From: Alistipes sp.
GTDB taxonomy: Bacteria; Bacteroidota; Bacteroidia; Bacteroidales; Rikenellaceae
Direction: 5' to 3'
DNA length: 44,994 bases
Assembly (NCBI GenBank): GCA_017646785.1
Contig: JAGCLX010000136.1
Span: forward strand, 1-44,994
In this document: in pieces, positions 26,136-34,149 of the stretch
How the letters are laid out: every line of letters starts with the position of its first letter
How positions within the stretch are numbered: the stretch's first letter is position 1
The notes under the pieces: model-generated
Database searches by the model: none
The model's input: the letters and a program-made list of their open reading frames with translations, nothing else
Told to the model about the DNA's origin: nothing
Position numbers and translations under genes: made by a program

Positions 26136-27266
26136 CTATAGGCGACGACCCAACTTCTCGACCATAATCTCCTTCCATGGCTTGAAGTCGCCAGCAATGA
26201 TATGCTTACGCGCCTCGCCCACAAGCCATAGATAGAACGCCGTGTTATGCAACGAGGCTATCTGCGCAGCGAGCATCTCCTTGCACACCACCAAATGATG
26301 GAGGTAGGCCTTGGTGTACTGGTGGTCAACGAATGTCACACCATTGGGGTCTATAGGAGAGAAGTCCGTCTCCCACTTTTTATTGCGTATGTTTATCACG
26401 CCCTCCGACGTAAATAACTGACCGTTACGGCCATTACGTGTTGGCATCACGCAGTCAAACATGTCGACTCCGCGGTCAATAGCCTCGAGGATGTTGATGG
26501 GCGTACCCACACCCATAAGGTAGCGTGGCTTATCCGTCGGCAGCACCGCATTACACACCTCAATCATAGAGTACATAACGTCGGTGGGCTCACCCACAGC
26601 GAGGCCTCCGATAGCATAGCCATCGGCATTGTACTGCAAGACGTTACGCGCCGCCTGCTCACGCAAATCGGCATAGCCCGCACCCTGAACAATGGGGAAC
26701 AACGACTGGTAGTGTCCCCACTTGGGCTGCGTCTGGTGGTAGCGATTGAAGCAGCGGTCGAGCCATCGCTCAGTAAGCGCCAACGACTTCTTAGCATAGT
26801 CGTAGGGAGCATCACCTGGAGGGCACTCATCAAATGCCATCATGATATCCGCACCAATTGTTCGCTCTGTGTCGATAACACTCTCAGGCGTAAACACATG
26901 GCGTGAGCCATCGATGTGCGACTGGAAGTGGCAACCATCCTCCTTGAGTTTGCGGCATGCAGCCAACGAAAAGACCTGGAAGCCACCACTATCAGTGAGC
27001 ATAGGCTTCTTCCACGACGAGAACTGATGCACACCTCCCGCACGCTCTATAATCTCCATGCCTGGGCGGAGGTAGAGGTGGTAGGTGTTGGCAAGGATAA
27101 TCTGAGCCTTAGCCTCGTTCTCCACGTCGCGGTGGAAGATACCCTTCATCGCCGCAGCAGTACCCACGGGCATAAAAATTGGAGTCTCTATTGGACCATG
27201 GTCGGTCTCGATAAGACCGGCACGCGCCTTGGTTTCTGGCGCCGTATGTTGCAGTGTAAATTTCAT
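26136..27266 (-). CDS. tgt: Queuine tRNA-ribosyltransferase Tgt
   Basis: 376 residues from ATG 27266. A longer frame begins at 27314 but lies upstream of the promoter's -7 box, so it is rejected. Present are FMPVGTAAAMKG, DSGGFQVFSL (first catalytic Asp), GGLAVGEP and DCVMPTRNGRNGQLFT (nucleophile Asp). It swaps guanine-34 of GUN-decoding tRNAs for preQ1 on the way to queuosine. The usual zinc ligands CxCxxC are missing: that segment reads DPNGVTFVDHQYTKAYLHH. I recall this pattern in Bacteroidota Tgt in general, so it is probably lineage-typical. It heads the five-gene minus-strand operon. Confidence 0.95.
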   Translation of the reverse strand: MKFTLQHTAPETKARAGLIETDHGPIETPIFMPVGTAAAMKGIFHRDVENEAKAQIILANTYHLYLRPGMEIIERAGGVHQFSSWKKPMLTDSGGFQVFSLAACRKLKEDGCHFQSHIDGSRHVFTPESVIDTERTIGADIMMAFDECPPGDAPYDYAKKSLALTERWLDRCFNRYHQTQPKWGHYQSLFPIVQGAGYADLREQAARNVLQYNADGYAIGGLAVGEPTDVMYSMIEVCNAVLPTDKPRYLMGVGTPINILEAIDRGVDMFDCVMPTRNGRNGQLFTSEGVINIRNKKWETDFSPIDPNGVTFVDHQYTKAYLHHLVVCKEMLAAQIASLHNTAFYLWLVGEARKHIIAGDFKPWKEIMVEKLGRRL

Positions 27267-27283
27267 AGCGTATATATAACGTG

Positions 27284-27314
27284 CAAAGATACAAAAATAA
27301 TTGTGAAACACCAA
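27284..27314 (-). promoter_or_regulatory. Promoter of the tgt operon
   Basis: On the minus strand TTGG (27314-27311), a 19-base spacer and TATCTTTG (27291-27284) match the Bacteroidota consensus. The -7 box lies 17 bases before ATG 27266. Its -33 box touches that of the divergent promoter. Confidence 0.8.
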
Positions 27315-27345
27315 TTGCAGAAGTTAATTGTTTTTATTACCTTTG
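27314..27345 (+). promoter_or_regulatory. Promoter of the GT2-to-lipoprotein gene run
   Basis: ATTG (27314-27317), a 20-base spacer and TACCTTTG (27338-27345) match the consensus, 24 bases before ATG 27370. It is back-to-back with the tgt promoter; both -33 regions share the palindrome CAATTG at 27312-27317. Confidence 0.75.
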
Positions 27346-27369
27346 TACGCTTAATATTATTTAGACGCA

Positions 27370-28527
27370 ATGCAGTTTTTTACAGACATATTACAACACT
27401 ATTCTTGGCAGGGATTAAGCCTTATATTTCTGGTAGTTATGCTATTTTTTACACAGCTATACTACTACACCATCGCATACAATCGCATCATCAAGTTCCG
27501 CCTATTGCGCGAAAGACCCAAGCGCAGAGAGAACCCTCCCATATCGGTAATCGTCGCTTTGCGTGGCGAGAGTGAGCGTTTTTTGGTGGATGAGCTACCC
27601 GCACTACTCCACCAGGAGTATAGCCATTACGAGGTTGTCGTGGTATACATCGGCGGTGACAACGACTACTACGATGAGCTGCAGCGCATACGTGACAACC
27701 ACTCATACATGCGTCTAACGAGGATGGGTGGCAACGAGCGCCTCTACATCTCTACAAAGCAGGCACTCAATGTAGGTATCAAGTCGGCACAATACGACTC
27801 GCTGCTTTTCACCATCCCTGGCTCTACTCCCATATCCAACGAGTGGATTGCGACAATGGCTAAGGGTTTTGAACGCGGCTCTGTCGTCATAGCACCCGCC
27901 ATACCACACTTCGAGCGCAAGACCCTCACTACGTTCATCATGCGCATGGTTGAGTTTAACATGATGCGTAACGCCATGGCTCGCGCCGTGATTGGCAAAC
28001 CATATTATGCCCCTCGTAGCAACTACGGCTTCGACCGCAACCTATATGAGCGCACCCGTGGCTACAACCACCTACGCATAGATATTGGCGAAAACGACCT
28101 CTACCTTCAGGCAATAGCCAATGCTAAGCGTACATCAGTGGTAATGTCTCGTCACGCCATCACCGTTGAGGAGCGCATCGACATGAGATCGGAGTGGGTC
28201 GAGCAGATGCGATATCTGGGACATGCACGCCAATTCTACCCTATTGACGCCAAGCGCTTCACAAGCCGCGAGTTGGGTAGCCGTGCGTTGTTCTTCATCC
28301 TCACCATCGCCATTATCGCCATCATGCCTTTGGAGATAAAGCTCGGCGCAATAGGGCTGCTATTGATTCGTTATGCTATTGTTTTGTGGTCGTCACGCCG
28401 CGCAGCCCTCAAACTTGGCGAGAGCGACATCGCCCTCAGATACTGGATATACGACCTCTTCGGTCCTGCTATAGAGTGGATGCTATGGAGCAGAAAGAGT
28501 CACAATACGCCACGCATATGGAAATAG
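27370..28527 (+). CDS. GT2-fold membrane protein lacking catalytic motifs
   Basis: 385 residues. An N-terminal membrane helix (about 14-36), a GT-A domain of glycosyltransferase family 2 (about 55-275) and C-terminal membrane helices (about 305-340) give the layout of a processive or membrane-anchored GT2. The start of the domain is typical (PPISVIVALRGESERFLVDELPALL). The metal-binding DxD site normally found as TDADC is replaced by FTIPGST (147-153). The acceptor-site GDDD reads GEND (240-243), and QKRRW-like reads EQMRY. It may be a pseudoenzyme or have changed chemistry. It is the first gene after the divergent promoter and overlaps the sigma-factor gene, so the two are translated together. 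Confidence 0.75.
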   Translation: MQFFTDILQHYSWQGLSLIFLVVMLFFTQLYYYTIAYNRIIKFRLLRERPKRRENPPISVIVALRGESERFLVDELPALLHQEYSHYEVVVVYIGGDNDYYDELQRIRDNHSYMRLTRMGGNERLYISTKQALNVGIKSAQYDSLLFTIPGSTPISNEWIATMAKGFERGSVVIAPAIPHFERKTLTTFIMRMVEFNMMRNAMARAVIGKPYYAPRSNYGFDRNLYERTRGYNHLRIDIGENDLYLQAIANAKRTSVVMSRHAITVEERIDMRSEWVEQMRYLGHARQFYPIDAKRFTSRELGSRALFFILTIAIIAIMPLEIKLGAIGLLLIRYAIVLWSSRRAALKLGESDIALRYWIYDLFGPAIEWMLWSRKSHNTPRIWK

Positions 28528-29075
28528 ATGACTATATCGTAGCCTCCGACTCGCAGCTTGTGGAGTTGGCATCTGTGGGCGATCAGCAGGCCTTTGAGTA
28601 TCTCTTTACGCGCTATCGTGAGGCACTTACACGCCTCTTTGAGCAACGCCTGGGAGATAAGGATACGGCGGCAGACCTCCTGCAAGAGACCTTCATCAAG
28701 GTGTATTTGCACCTCGAAGATTACTCACGCAACTACACCTTTGGTCAGTGGATATACACCATTGCGCGCAACACGCTTGTAGACCACCTGCGTCGTCGTT
28801 CAAACGACCTCTCTATCGATGAGCGTTTCCGCGCGCCACAGGCAACAACGCCATCACCCGAGGAGTCGGTGATAATAAACCAAAGCCGCACGCACTTCTA
28901 TAGTGCCATCGATGAACTCTCGGAGGAGTATCGCCAGATTATCGAGATGCGCTTCTTGGAGGAGTACTCCTACGAGGAGATTGCCGAGAAGCTGGGGCGA
29001 CCCATAAACACCGTTAAGACCCAGATACGACGCGCCAAGGCCGCCGTATGCAAACTGATATTAGAGAAAGAGTAG
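28518..29075 (+). CDS. ECF-type RNA polymerase sigma factor
   Basis: 185 residues from ATG 28518, which overlaps the previous gene by 10 bases; an ATG at 28485 would add 11 residues and is also possible. Region 2 (about 15-85) has FEYLFTRYREALTRLF, LQETFIKVYLHLEDY and FGQWIYTIARNTLVDHLRRR. Region 4 (about 130-185) has LSEEYRQIIEMRFLEEYSYEEIAEKLGRPINTVKTQIRRAK, a helix-turn-helix for the -35-type element. It is a sigma-70 family factor with no anti-sigma gene beside it and no partner TonB or SusC genes, so its signal and targets are unknown. Related factors next to GT2-like genes and rsmG occur in Bacteroidales. Confidence 0.88.
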   Translation: MEIDDYIVASDSQLVELASVGDQQAFEYLFTRYREALTRLFEQRLGDKDTAADLLQETFIKVYLHLEDYSRNYTFGQWIYTIARNTLVDHLRRRSNDLSIDERFRAPQATTPSPEESVIINQSRTHFYSAIDELSEEYRQIIEMRFLEEYSYEEIAEKLGRPINTVKTQIRRAKAAVCKLILEKE

Positions 29076-29108
29076 ACCTAAGACTACGCACACAACACCA
29101 ATGAGATA

Positions 29109-29744
29109 ATGAGTATGAATAGCGACTTGATAGTAAGATACTTTCCCGATATTACGGAGCGCCAGAAGGAGCAGTTCGAGCGCCTTGGCTCACTCTACGA
29201 GGAGTGGAACGCCCGCATCAACGTGGTATCGCGCAAGGATATGGAGCACCTCTACACGCGCCACATCCTCCACTCATTAGCTATCGCCAAGGTGTGCCAG
29301 TTTGAAGCTGAAGCTCGCGTCTTGGACATCGGCTGTGGCGGAGGCTTTCCCTCGGTACCACTTGCCATCATGTTTCCCGATGTTGAGTTTGTGGGCTGCG
29401 ACTCCATTGCCAAGAAGATTCGCGTGGTTGAGGGCGTGAAGGAGGGTGCCGAGATAGGCAACCTGCGCGCCGTAAATTGCCGTGCCGAGCAGCTGGGCGA
29501 GAAGTTCGACTATGTGGTATCGCGTGCCGTTACGGAGATGGCTCGATTCATGCCCTGGGCATGGCCACTTCTGCGTAAGGGTGAGCGCGGTTCACTTCCT
29601 AACGGCATTCTCTACCTAAAGGGTGGCGACCTTGCCGAGGAGCTTGCCGCTACACGTCGCAGCTGGGACCTATACGACATACGCACGATGTTCGACGACG
29701 AATTTTTCGACACTAAGCGTGTTGTCTATACCAAAAAGGATTAA
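29109..29744 (+). CDS. rsmG: 16S rRNA (guanine-527-N7)-methyltransferase RsmG
   Basis: 211 residues. RsmG signatures: NVVSRKD (38-44), RHILHSL (51-57) and the SAM-binding loop VLDIGCGGGFPSVPLAI (71-87), followed by SRAVTEMARFMPWAWPLL. It methylates N7 of G527 in 16S rRNA; loss gives low-level streptomycin resistance in other bacteria. The start could also be Met3 (29115). Its stop codon TAA shares a base with the ATG of the next gene (TAATG), a sign of coupled translation. Confidence 0.95.
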   Translation: MSMNSDLIVRYFPDITERQKEQFERLGSLYEEWNARINVVSRKDMEHLYTRHILHSLAIAKVCQFEAEARVLDIGCGGGFPSVPLAIMFPDVEFVGCDSIAKKIRVVEGVKEGAEIGNLRAVNCRAEQLGEKFDYVVSRAVTEMARFMPWAWPLLRKGERGSLPNGILYLKGGDLAEELAATRRSWDLYDIRTMFDDEFFDTKRVVYTKKD

Positions 29745-31474
29745 TGACCTCTATGAATGATAATCGAAGGATACTAAGCGCTAAGGAGAGGACGCTTTTG
29801 GAGCAGCGCGGCTGTTCGGCAGTTTCGTGGGATGACGTCACCGTCTCGCACGATTTCCGCCCTGAACAGTTGCGTAACGTGCGATTTGAGGGATGCACTT
29901 CGATAGGCTCACGCACCCGCATATCTGACTCCACGATTGCGAACTACAATATCGGCAATGACTGCTGCATCGATGATGTACTCCGCATGGAGTGTCGCCA
30001 CGCCTCGACATTTGGCGAGGGTGTGGGCGTAGCCGCAGTAAATGAGAATGGTGGTCGTACCGCGATTATATACCGAGATATAACCTCGCAGATAGCCTAC
30101 ATAATGACCATGATGCGCAACCGTCGCGAAGCTGTAGAGAGCCTCTTGGAGATGGCTAAGGAGCGCGCCGAGTTAAGACGAAGCACCATTGCTGTTGTTG
30201 AGGATGGTAGCACGGTGGTTGGAGCTCGTTTCATACGCGAGGTGCACATTGAGCGTGGCGCAACCATTGAGGGGGCATCTCACTTGGAGAATGGCACAGT
30301 AGGTCGCAATGCTAAGGTGGGCATCGATGTACGCGCTAAGGACTTCATCTTCGACAACGACACAAAGGTAGACGGAGCATCGAGCATCGAGCGTTGCTTC
30401 GTAGGCGAGAATACGAAAATTGGCAACGGCTTCACCGCTGTAGACACACTCTTTTTTGCCAACTGCCACTGCGAGAATGGCGAGGCAGCCTCAGTCTTTG
30501 CAGGCCCCTTCACCGTGTCGCACCACAAGTCGTCGTTGCTCATCGCGGGTATCTTCTCGTTCTTTAACGCAGGTAGCGGTACAAACCAGTCTAACCACCT
30601 ATTTAAGAGTGGCGCAGTGCACCAGGCTGTACACCAGCGAGGCACGAAGTTCGGAAGTAGTGCCTACGTCATGGCGCCATCTATCGAGGGTCCATATACC
30701 GTGGTACTGGGTCGTCACACGCGACACCACGACACACAGGACATGCCCTACTCATATCTCATCGAGGAGGATGGACATACGCTGCTCATGCCCGCTCTTT
30801 CGCTCAAGAGCTACGGCACGATACGCGATATCGAGAAGTGGAAGTCGCGCGACAAGCGTAACATTAAACGTGATAACATCTGTTTCGAGGAGTTCAACCC
30901 CTATATAACGGGCAAGATGATGCGCGGTGTGGATGCGCTAACGCGACTAATGGAGCGTGACCCCGAGGCCAAAACCCACAGCTACAACCGCACCACAATA
31001 CGCGCCGCGATGATACCTCGAAGCATAAAGCTATACAACAGCGCCATAGCGGCCTCGTTGGGCATGATGCTCAGCATGGGTGACTACACGGCGGCAGAGT
31101 ATGACCACACAGAGTGGATAGACATTGCAGGTCAATATCTACCTTTGGGACTTACGGAGAGTCTGTTGAGTCGAATAGCGACAAGGGAGCTAATCATAGA
31201 TACCATAGACAAGCAACTCGCAACATGGTACGCCAACTACAACAACATGGCCGCAGCATATGCCTACGATGTTCTTAGCTCACTAATGGGACATGCACCC
31301 ACAGCCGAGGAGGTGGCCGACACCATTGCGGCATCGGAGAACATCCTCAAGCGCATGCGCGAGGCGACGGAGGCCGACCGTGAGCGTGATGGCGGTCTCG
31401 ACATGATGGTGGGCTATGGCTACGACTTCCGCGACCAGGGAGAGCAGGTGGCAGACTTCCTTAACACACGATAA
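29744..31474 (+). CDS. DUF4954 family protein, left-handed beta-helix
   Basis: 576 residues, in line with the Bacteroidota DUF4954 family. Residues of about 40-330 show hexapeptide-like turns with I/V at every sixth position (SIGSRTRISDSTI, YNIGNDCCIDD, GRNAKVGIDVRAK, VGENTKIGNGFTAVDT), as in left-handed beta-helix acyltransferases and nucleotidyl-sugar enzymes. The later part has conserved motifs such as AGPFTVSHHKSSLLIAG, SGTNQSNH and GRHTRHHDT, then a helical C-terminus. No signal peptide. I know of no assigned biochemical role; an acyl- or nucleotidyl-sugar-type activity is only suggested by the fold. Translation is coupled to rsmG; Met4 (29753) is an alternative start. Confidence 0.85.
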   Translation: MTSMNDNRRILSAKERTLLEQRGCSAVSWDDVTVSHDFRPEQLRNVRFEGCTSIGSRTRISDSTIANYNIGNDCCIDDVLRMECRHASTFGEGVGVAAVNENGGRTAIIYRDITSQIAYIMTMMRNRREAVESLLEMAKERAELRRSTIAVVEDGSTVVGARFIREVHIERGATIEGASHLENGTVGRNAKVGIDVRAKDFIFDNDTKVDGASSIERCFVGENTKIGNGFTAVDTLFFANCHCENGEAASVFAGPFTVSHHKSSLLIAGIFSFFNAGSGTNQSNHLFKSGAVHQAVHQRGTKFGSSAYVMAPSIEGPYTVVLGRHTRHHDTQDMPYSYLIEEDGHTLLMPALSLKSYGTIRDIEKWKSRDKRNIKRDNICFEEFNPYITGKMMRGVDALTRLMERDPEAKTHSYNRTTIRAAMIPRSIKLYNSAIAASLGMMLSMGDYTAAEYDHTEWIDIAGQYLPLGLTESLLSRIATRELIIDTIDKQLATWYANYNNMAAAYAYDVLSSLMGHAPTAEEVADTIAASENILKRMREATEADRERDGGLDMMVGYGYDFRDQGEQVADFLNTR

Positions 31475-31528
31475 TAACTAACAGGAACACAATCAACTAA
31501 TTTAACTATAACTAAAACAACCAAGACT

Positions 31529-32452
31529 ATGGAGAAAGTAAAAGTTTTGATTATCGGTAGCGGCCCTGCAGGCTTTACTTCAGCTATCTACACATCACGT
31601 GCTAACCTCTCACCCGTACTCTACGAGGGTATCGAGCCAGGTGGTCAGCTTACAACAACTACAGAGATTGAGAACTTCCCAGGCTATCCCCAGGGTATCA
31701 CTGGTACAGCTATGATGGAGGATCTCCGTCAGCAGGCTTTGCGCTTTGGTGCTGATGTACGCAAGGGTATCATCACTGACATAGACCTCTCGAAACGCCC
31801 ATTCAAGGCTGTCGTAGATCACGAGCACGAGATCGAGGCAGAGGCAGTAATCGTATGTACAGGTGCATCGGCAAAGTACCTCGGTTTGGAGTCTGAGGCA
31901 AAGTTCCGCGGCATGGGCGTTAGCGCATGTGCTACCTGCGACGGTTTCTTCTACCGCAAGCAGGATGTAGCAGTTGTAGGTGGTGGTGACACCGCTTGCG
32001 AGGAGGCTACATACCTTGCATCAATCTGCAAGAAGGTCTACCTCATCGTTCGTAAGAACTACCTCCGCGCATCTAAGGCTATGCAGGAGCGTGTGTTCAA
32101 CACACCCAACATCGAGGTATTGTTCGAGCATAACACAGCCGAGGTCCTTGGCGACGAGGATGGCGTAACTGGCGTACGCGTTGTTAGCACCTCTGGCGAG
32201 GAGCGCATATTGGACATCATGGGCTTCTTCCTCGCTATTGGTCACCACCCCAACGTAGAGGTGTTCAAGGGTCAGCTTGAGCTCGACGAGCAGGGTTACA
32301 TCAAGGTTGTTCCCGGCACATCTAAGACATCTGTTGAGGGTGTATTTGCTGCGGGCGACGTTAAGGATCCTCACTACCGTCAGGCTATCACAGCAGCAGG
32401 TTCTGGCTGTATCGCAGCGTTGGACTGCGAGCGTTGGTTGCTTGCTCAGTAA
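31529..32452 (+). CDS. trxB: Thioredoxin reductase TrxB
   Basis: 307 residues, the normal low-molecular-weight type. FAD-binding GSGPAG (10-15), redox-active CATC (C134-C137), NADPH-binding VVGGGDTACEEATYL and the C-terminal FAD motif GVFAAGDVKDPHYRQAITAAGSG are all intact. It reduces thioredoxin with NADPH. Frequent-codon bias suggests strong expression. It starts 54 bases after the DUF4954 gene with an A/T-rich leader but no clear TAnnTTTG box, so it may depend on the upstream promoter. Confidence 0.97.
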   Translation: MEKVKVLIIGSGPAGFTSAIYTSRANLSPVLYEGIEPGGQLTTTTEIENFPGYPQGITGTAMMEDLRQQALRFGADVRKGIITDIDLSKRPFKAVVDHEHEIEAEAVIVCTGASAKYLGLESEAKFRGMGVSACATCDGFFYRKQDVAVVGGGDTACEEATYLASICKKVYLIVRKNYLRASKAMQERVFNTPNIEVLFEHNTAEVLGDEDGVTGVRVVSTSGEERILDIMGFFLAIGHHPNVEVFKGQLELDEQGYIKVVPGTSKTSVEGVFAAGDVKDPHYRQAITAAGSGCIAALDCERWLLAQ

Positions 32453-32455
32453 GAG

Positions 32456-33379
32456 ATGGGGTTTAGCATAACCATACTCGGTAACTCATCTGCTAAACCT
32501 ACACCACACGCCCACCCATCTGCACAGGTGGTTAACCTCAACGAGCAATACTACCTCGTGGATGCAGGTGAGGGTGTACAACAGCAGCTCATAAGGCGCG
32601 GCATTAATCCGCTGCGTCTTAGGGCTGTGTTTATTTCACACCTACATGGAGATCACTGCTTCGGTCTCTTTCCGCTTATTGCAACCCTCGGACTGGAGGG
32701 TAAGCGTACACCTCTGGACATATATGCTCCTGCGCCCATGGGTGACATATTGGAGTACCACCGCCGCTACTTTTGGGACGACCTACCCTACGAGGTTAAG
32801 TGGCACGAGGTACGTACCACGGAGCACACAATAATATTTGAGAACAACACCCTCGAGGTGTGGTCGATACCCCTGCGCCACAGAGTGCCCACTGCGGGCT
32901 TCCTCTTCAAGGAGAAGCAGCCAGGACTAAACGTCGACAAGTTCAAGATAGAGAAATATGGGCTCTCAATAGCCCAGATAGTGGCAGCAAAGCGTGGCGA
33001 GGATATCACATTGGATGATGGAGAGGTCATCACGAACAGCGAACTGACCTACACACCCTATAAGGCTCGCTCCTATGCCTACCTCTCGGATACCGCCTAC
33101 TCGGCAAAGGCCGCAGAGCGCGTACATGGCGTAGACCTGCTCTACCACGAAACGACATACTCCACACGTGAGGCTATGTTTGCTAAGGGTCGCGGGCACT
33201 CCACAACCGTAGAGGCAGCAAAGGTAGCCGTAAAGGCGGAGGCAAAACAACTTATTATAGGACACTTTTCGTCACGATACAAGGACCATGAGCTCCTTCG
33301 CGAAGAGTGTTGCAAGATATTTCCAAATACGGTCATCGCTGGCGAAGGCATGACATTTAGCATCAACGAAGAGAGATGA
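32456..33379 (+). CDS. rnz: Ribonuclease Z
   Basis: 307 residues. A metallo-beta-lactamase fold with the zinc motif HLHGDH (H62, H64, D66, H67), the N-terminal FSITILGNSSAKPTP start typical of RNase Z, and later metal ligands in LSDTAY (Asp), YHETTY and IIGHFSSRY. It processes tRNA 3' ends. It follows trxB by 3 bases and overlaps the next gene by 4 bases (ATGA), so the three genes are one transcriptional unit. Confidence 0.95.
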   Translation: MGFSITILGNSSAKPTPHAHPSAQVVNLNEQYYLVDAGEGVQQQLIRRGINPLRLRAVFISHLHGDHCFGLFPLIATLGLEGKRTPLDIYAPAPMGDILEYHRRYFWDDLPYEVKWHEVRTTEHTIIFENNTLEVWSIPLRHRVPTAGFLFKEKQPGLNVDKFKIEKYGLSIAQIVAAKRGEDITLDDGEVITNSELTYTPYKARSYAYLSDTAYSAKAAERVHGVDLLYHETTYSTREAMFAKGRGHSTTVEAAKVAVKAEAKQLIIGHFSSRYKDHELLREECCKIFPNTVIAGEGMTFSINEER

Positions 33380-34119
33380 TTAAGGCCGACATACAATTTG
33401 TGCGTTCACTTGCCGAGAAGCGTGTGCGCGACCAGGAGCGACTATTCGTCGCCGAGGGAAGCAAACTTACCGAGGAGATACTCGCCTCGGGCTTTGCTGT
33501 GCGCCGCATATACACCACACGCCACGACCTCAAGGGCAAGAACATCGAGATAGTCGACCAGCGCGAGATGGAGCGCATATCGCAACTCAAAACTGCAAAC
33601 GACACCCTTGCCGTAGTGGAGCAACCCAACTACAAACTGTTGTTGGCTAATCTACGCGGCAAGCTCACCATAGCCCTCGATGGCGTGCAGAACCCTGGTA
33701 ACCTCGGCACCATCATCCGCCTTGCCGACTGGTTTGGCGTCGAGGACATCATCTGCTCACGCGACACCGCCGACTGCTATAACCCTAAGGTTATTCAGGC
33801 AACCATGGGAGCTATACTTCGCGTGAGGGTACACTACACAGACAACCTCCCCGCACTGCTTTGCGAAGCACAGCGCGAGGGACTTAACATATACGGCACA
33901 CTTCTCGACGGAGGCAACATCTACGACGAGAAGCTCGAAGCGAGTGGCATCATCGTTATGGGCAACGAGGGACGCGGCATAACCAACGAGACACGTAAAG
34001 CTCTTACACACCACCTGCTCATACCCCCATACCCAGCAGATGCACCCACCTCGGAATCACTAAACGTAGCAATGGCTACGGGCATCATCTTGGCCGAGTT
34101 CCGTCGCCAGCAACGCTAA
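33376..34119 (+). CDS. TrmH/SpoU-family RNA 2'-O-methyltransferase
   Basis: 247 residues. An N-terminal substrate-binding domain (1-90; RVRDQERLFVAEGSKLTEEIL) precedes a SPOUT knot domain with the three family motifs: NPGNLGTIIRLADWFG (106-121), IVMGNEGRGI (193-202) and SESLNVAMATGI (226-237). It uses SAM to methylate the 2'-hydroxyl of a ribose in rRNA or tRNA; the RlmB/RlmH-type target nucleotide cannot be read from sequence. It overlaps rnz by 4 bases, fitting a group of RNA-processing genes. Confidence 0.9.
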   Translation: MIKADIQFVRSLAEKRVRDQERLFVAEGSKLTEEILASGFAVRRIYTTRHDLKGKNIEIVDQREMERISQLKTANDTLAVVEQPNYKLLLANLRGKLTIALDGVQNPGNLGTIIRLADWFGVEDIICSRDTADCYNPKVIQATMGAILRVRVHYTDNLPALLCEAQREGLNIYGTLLDGGNIYDEKLEASGIIVMGNEGRGITNETRKALTHHLLIPPYPADAPTSESLNVAMATGIILAEFRRQQR

Positions 34120-34149
34120 CCACACATCACAACTAACAACTACTACGAT

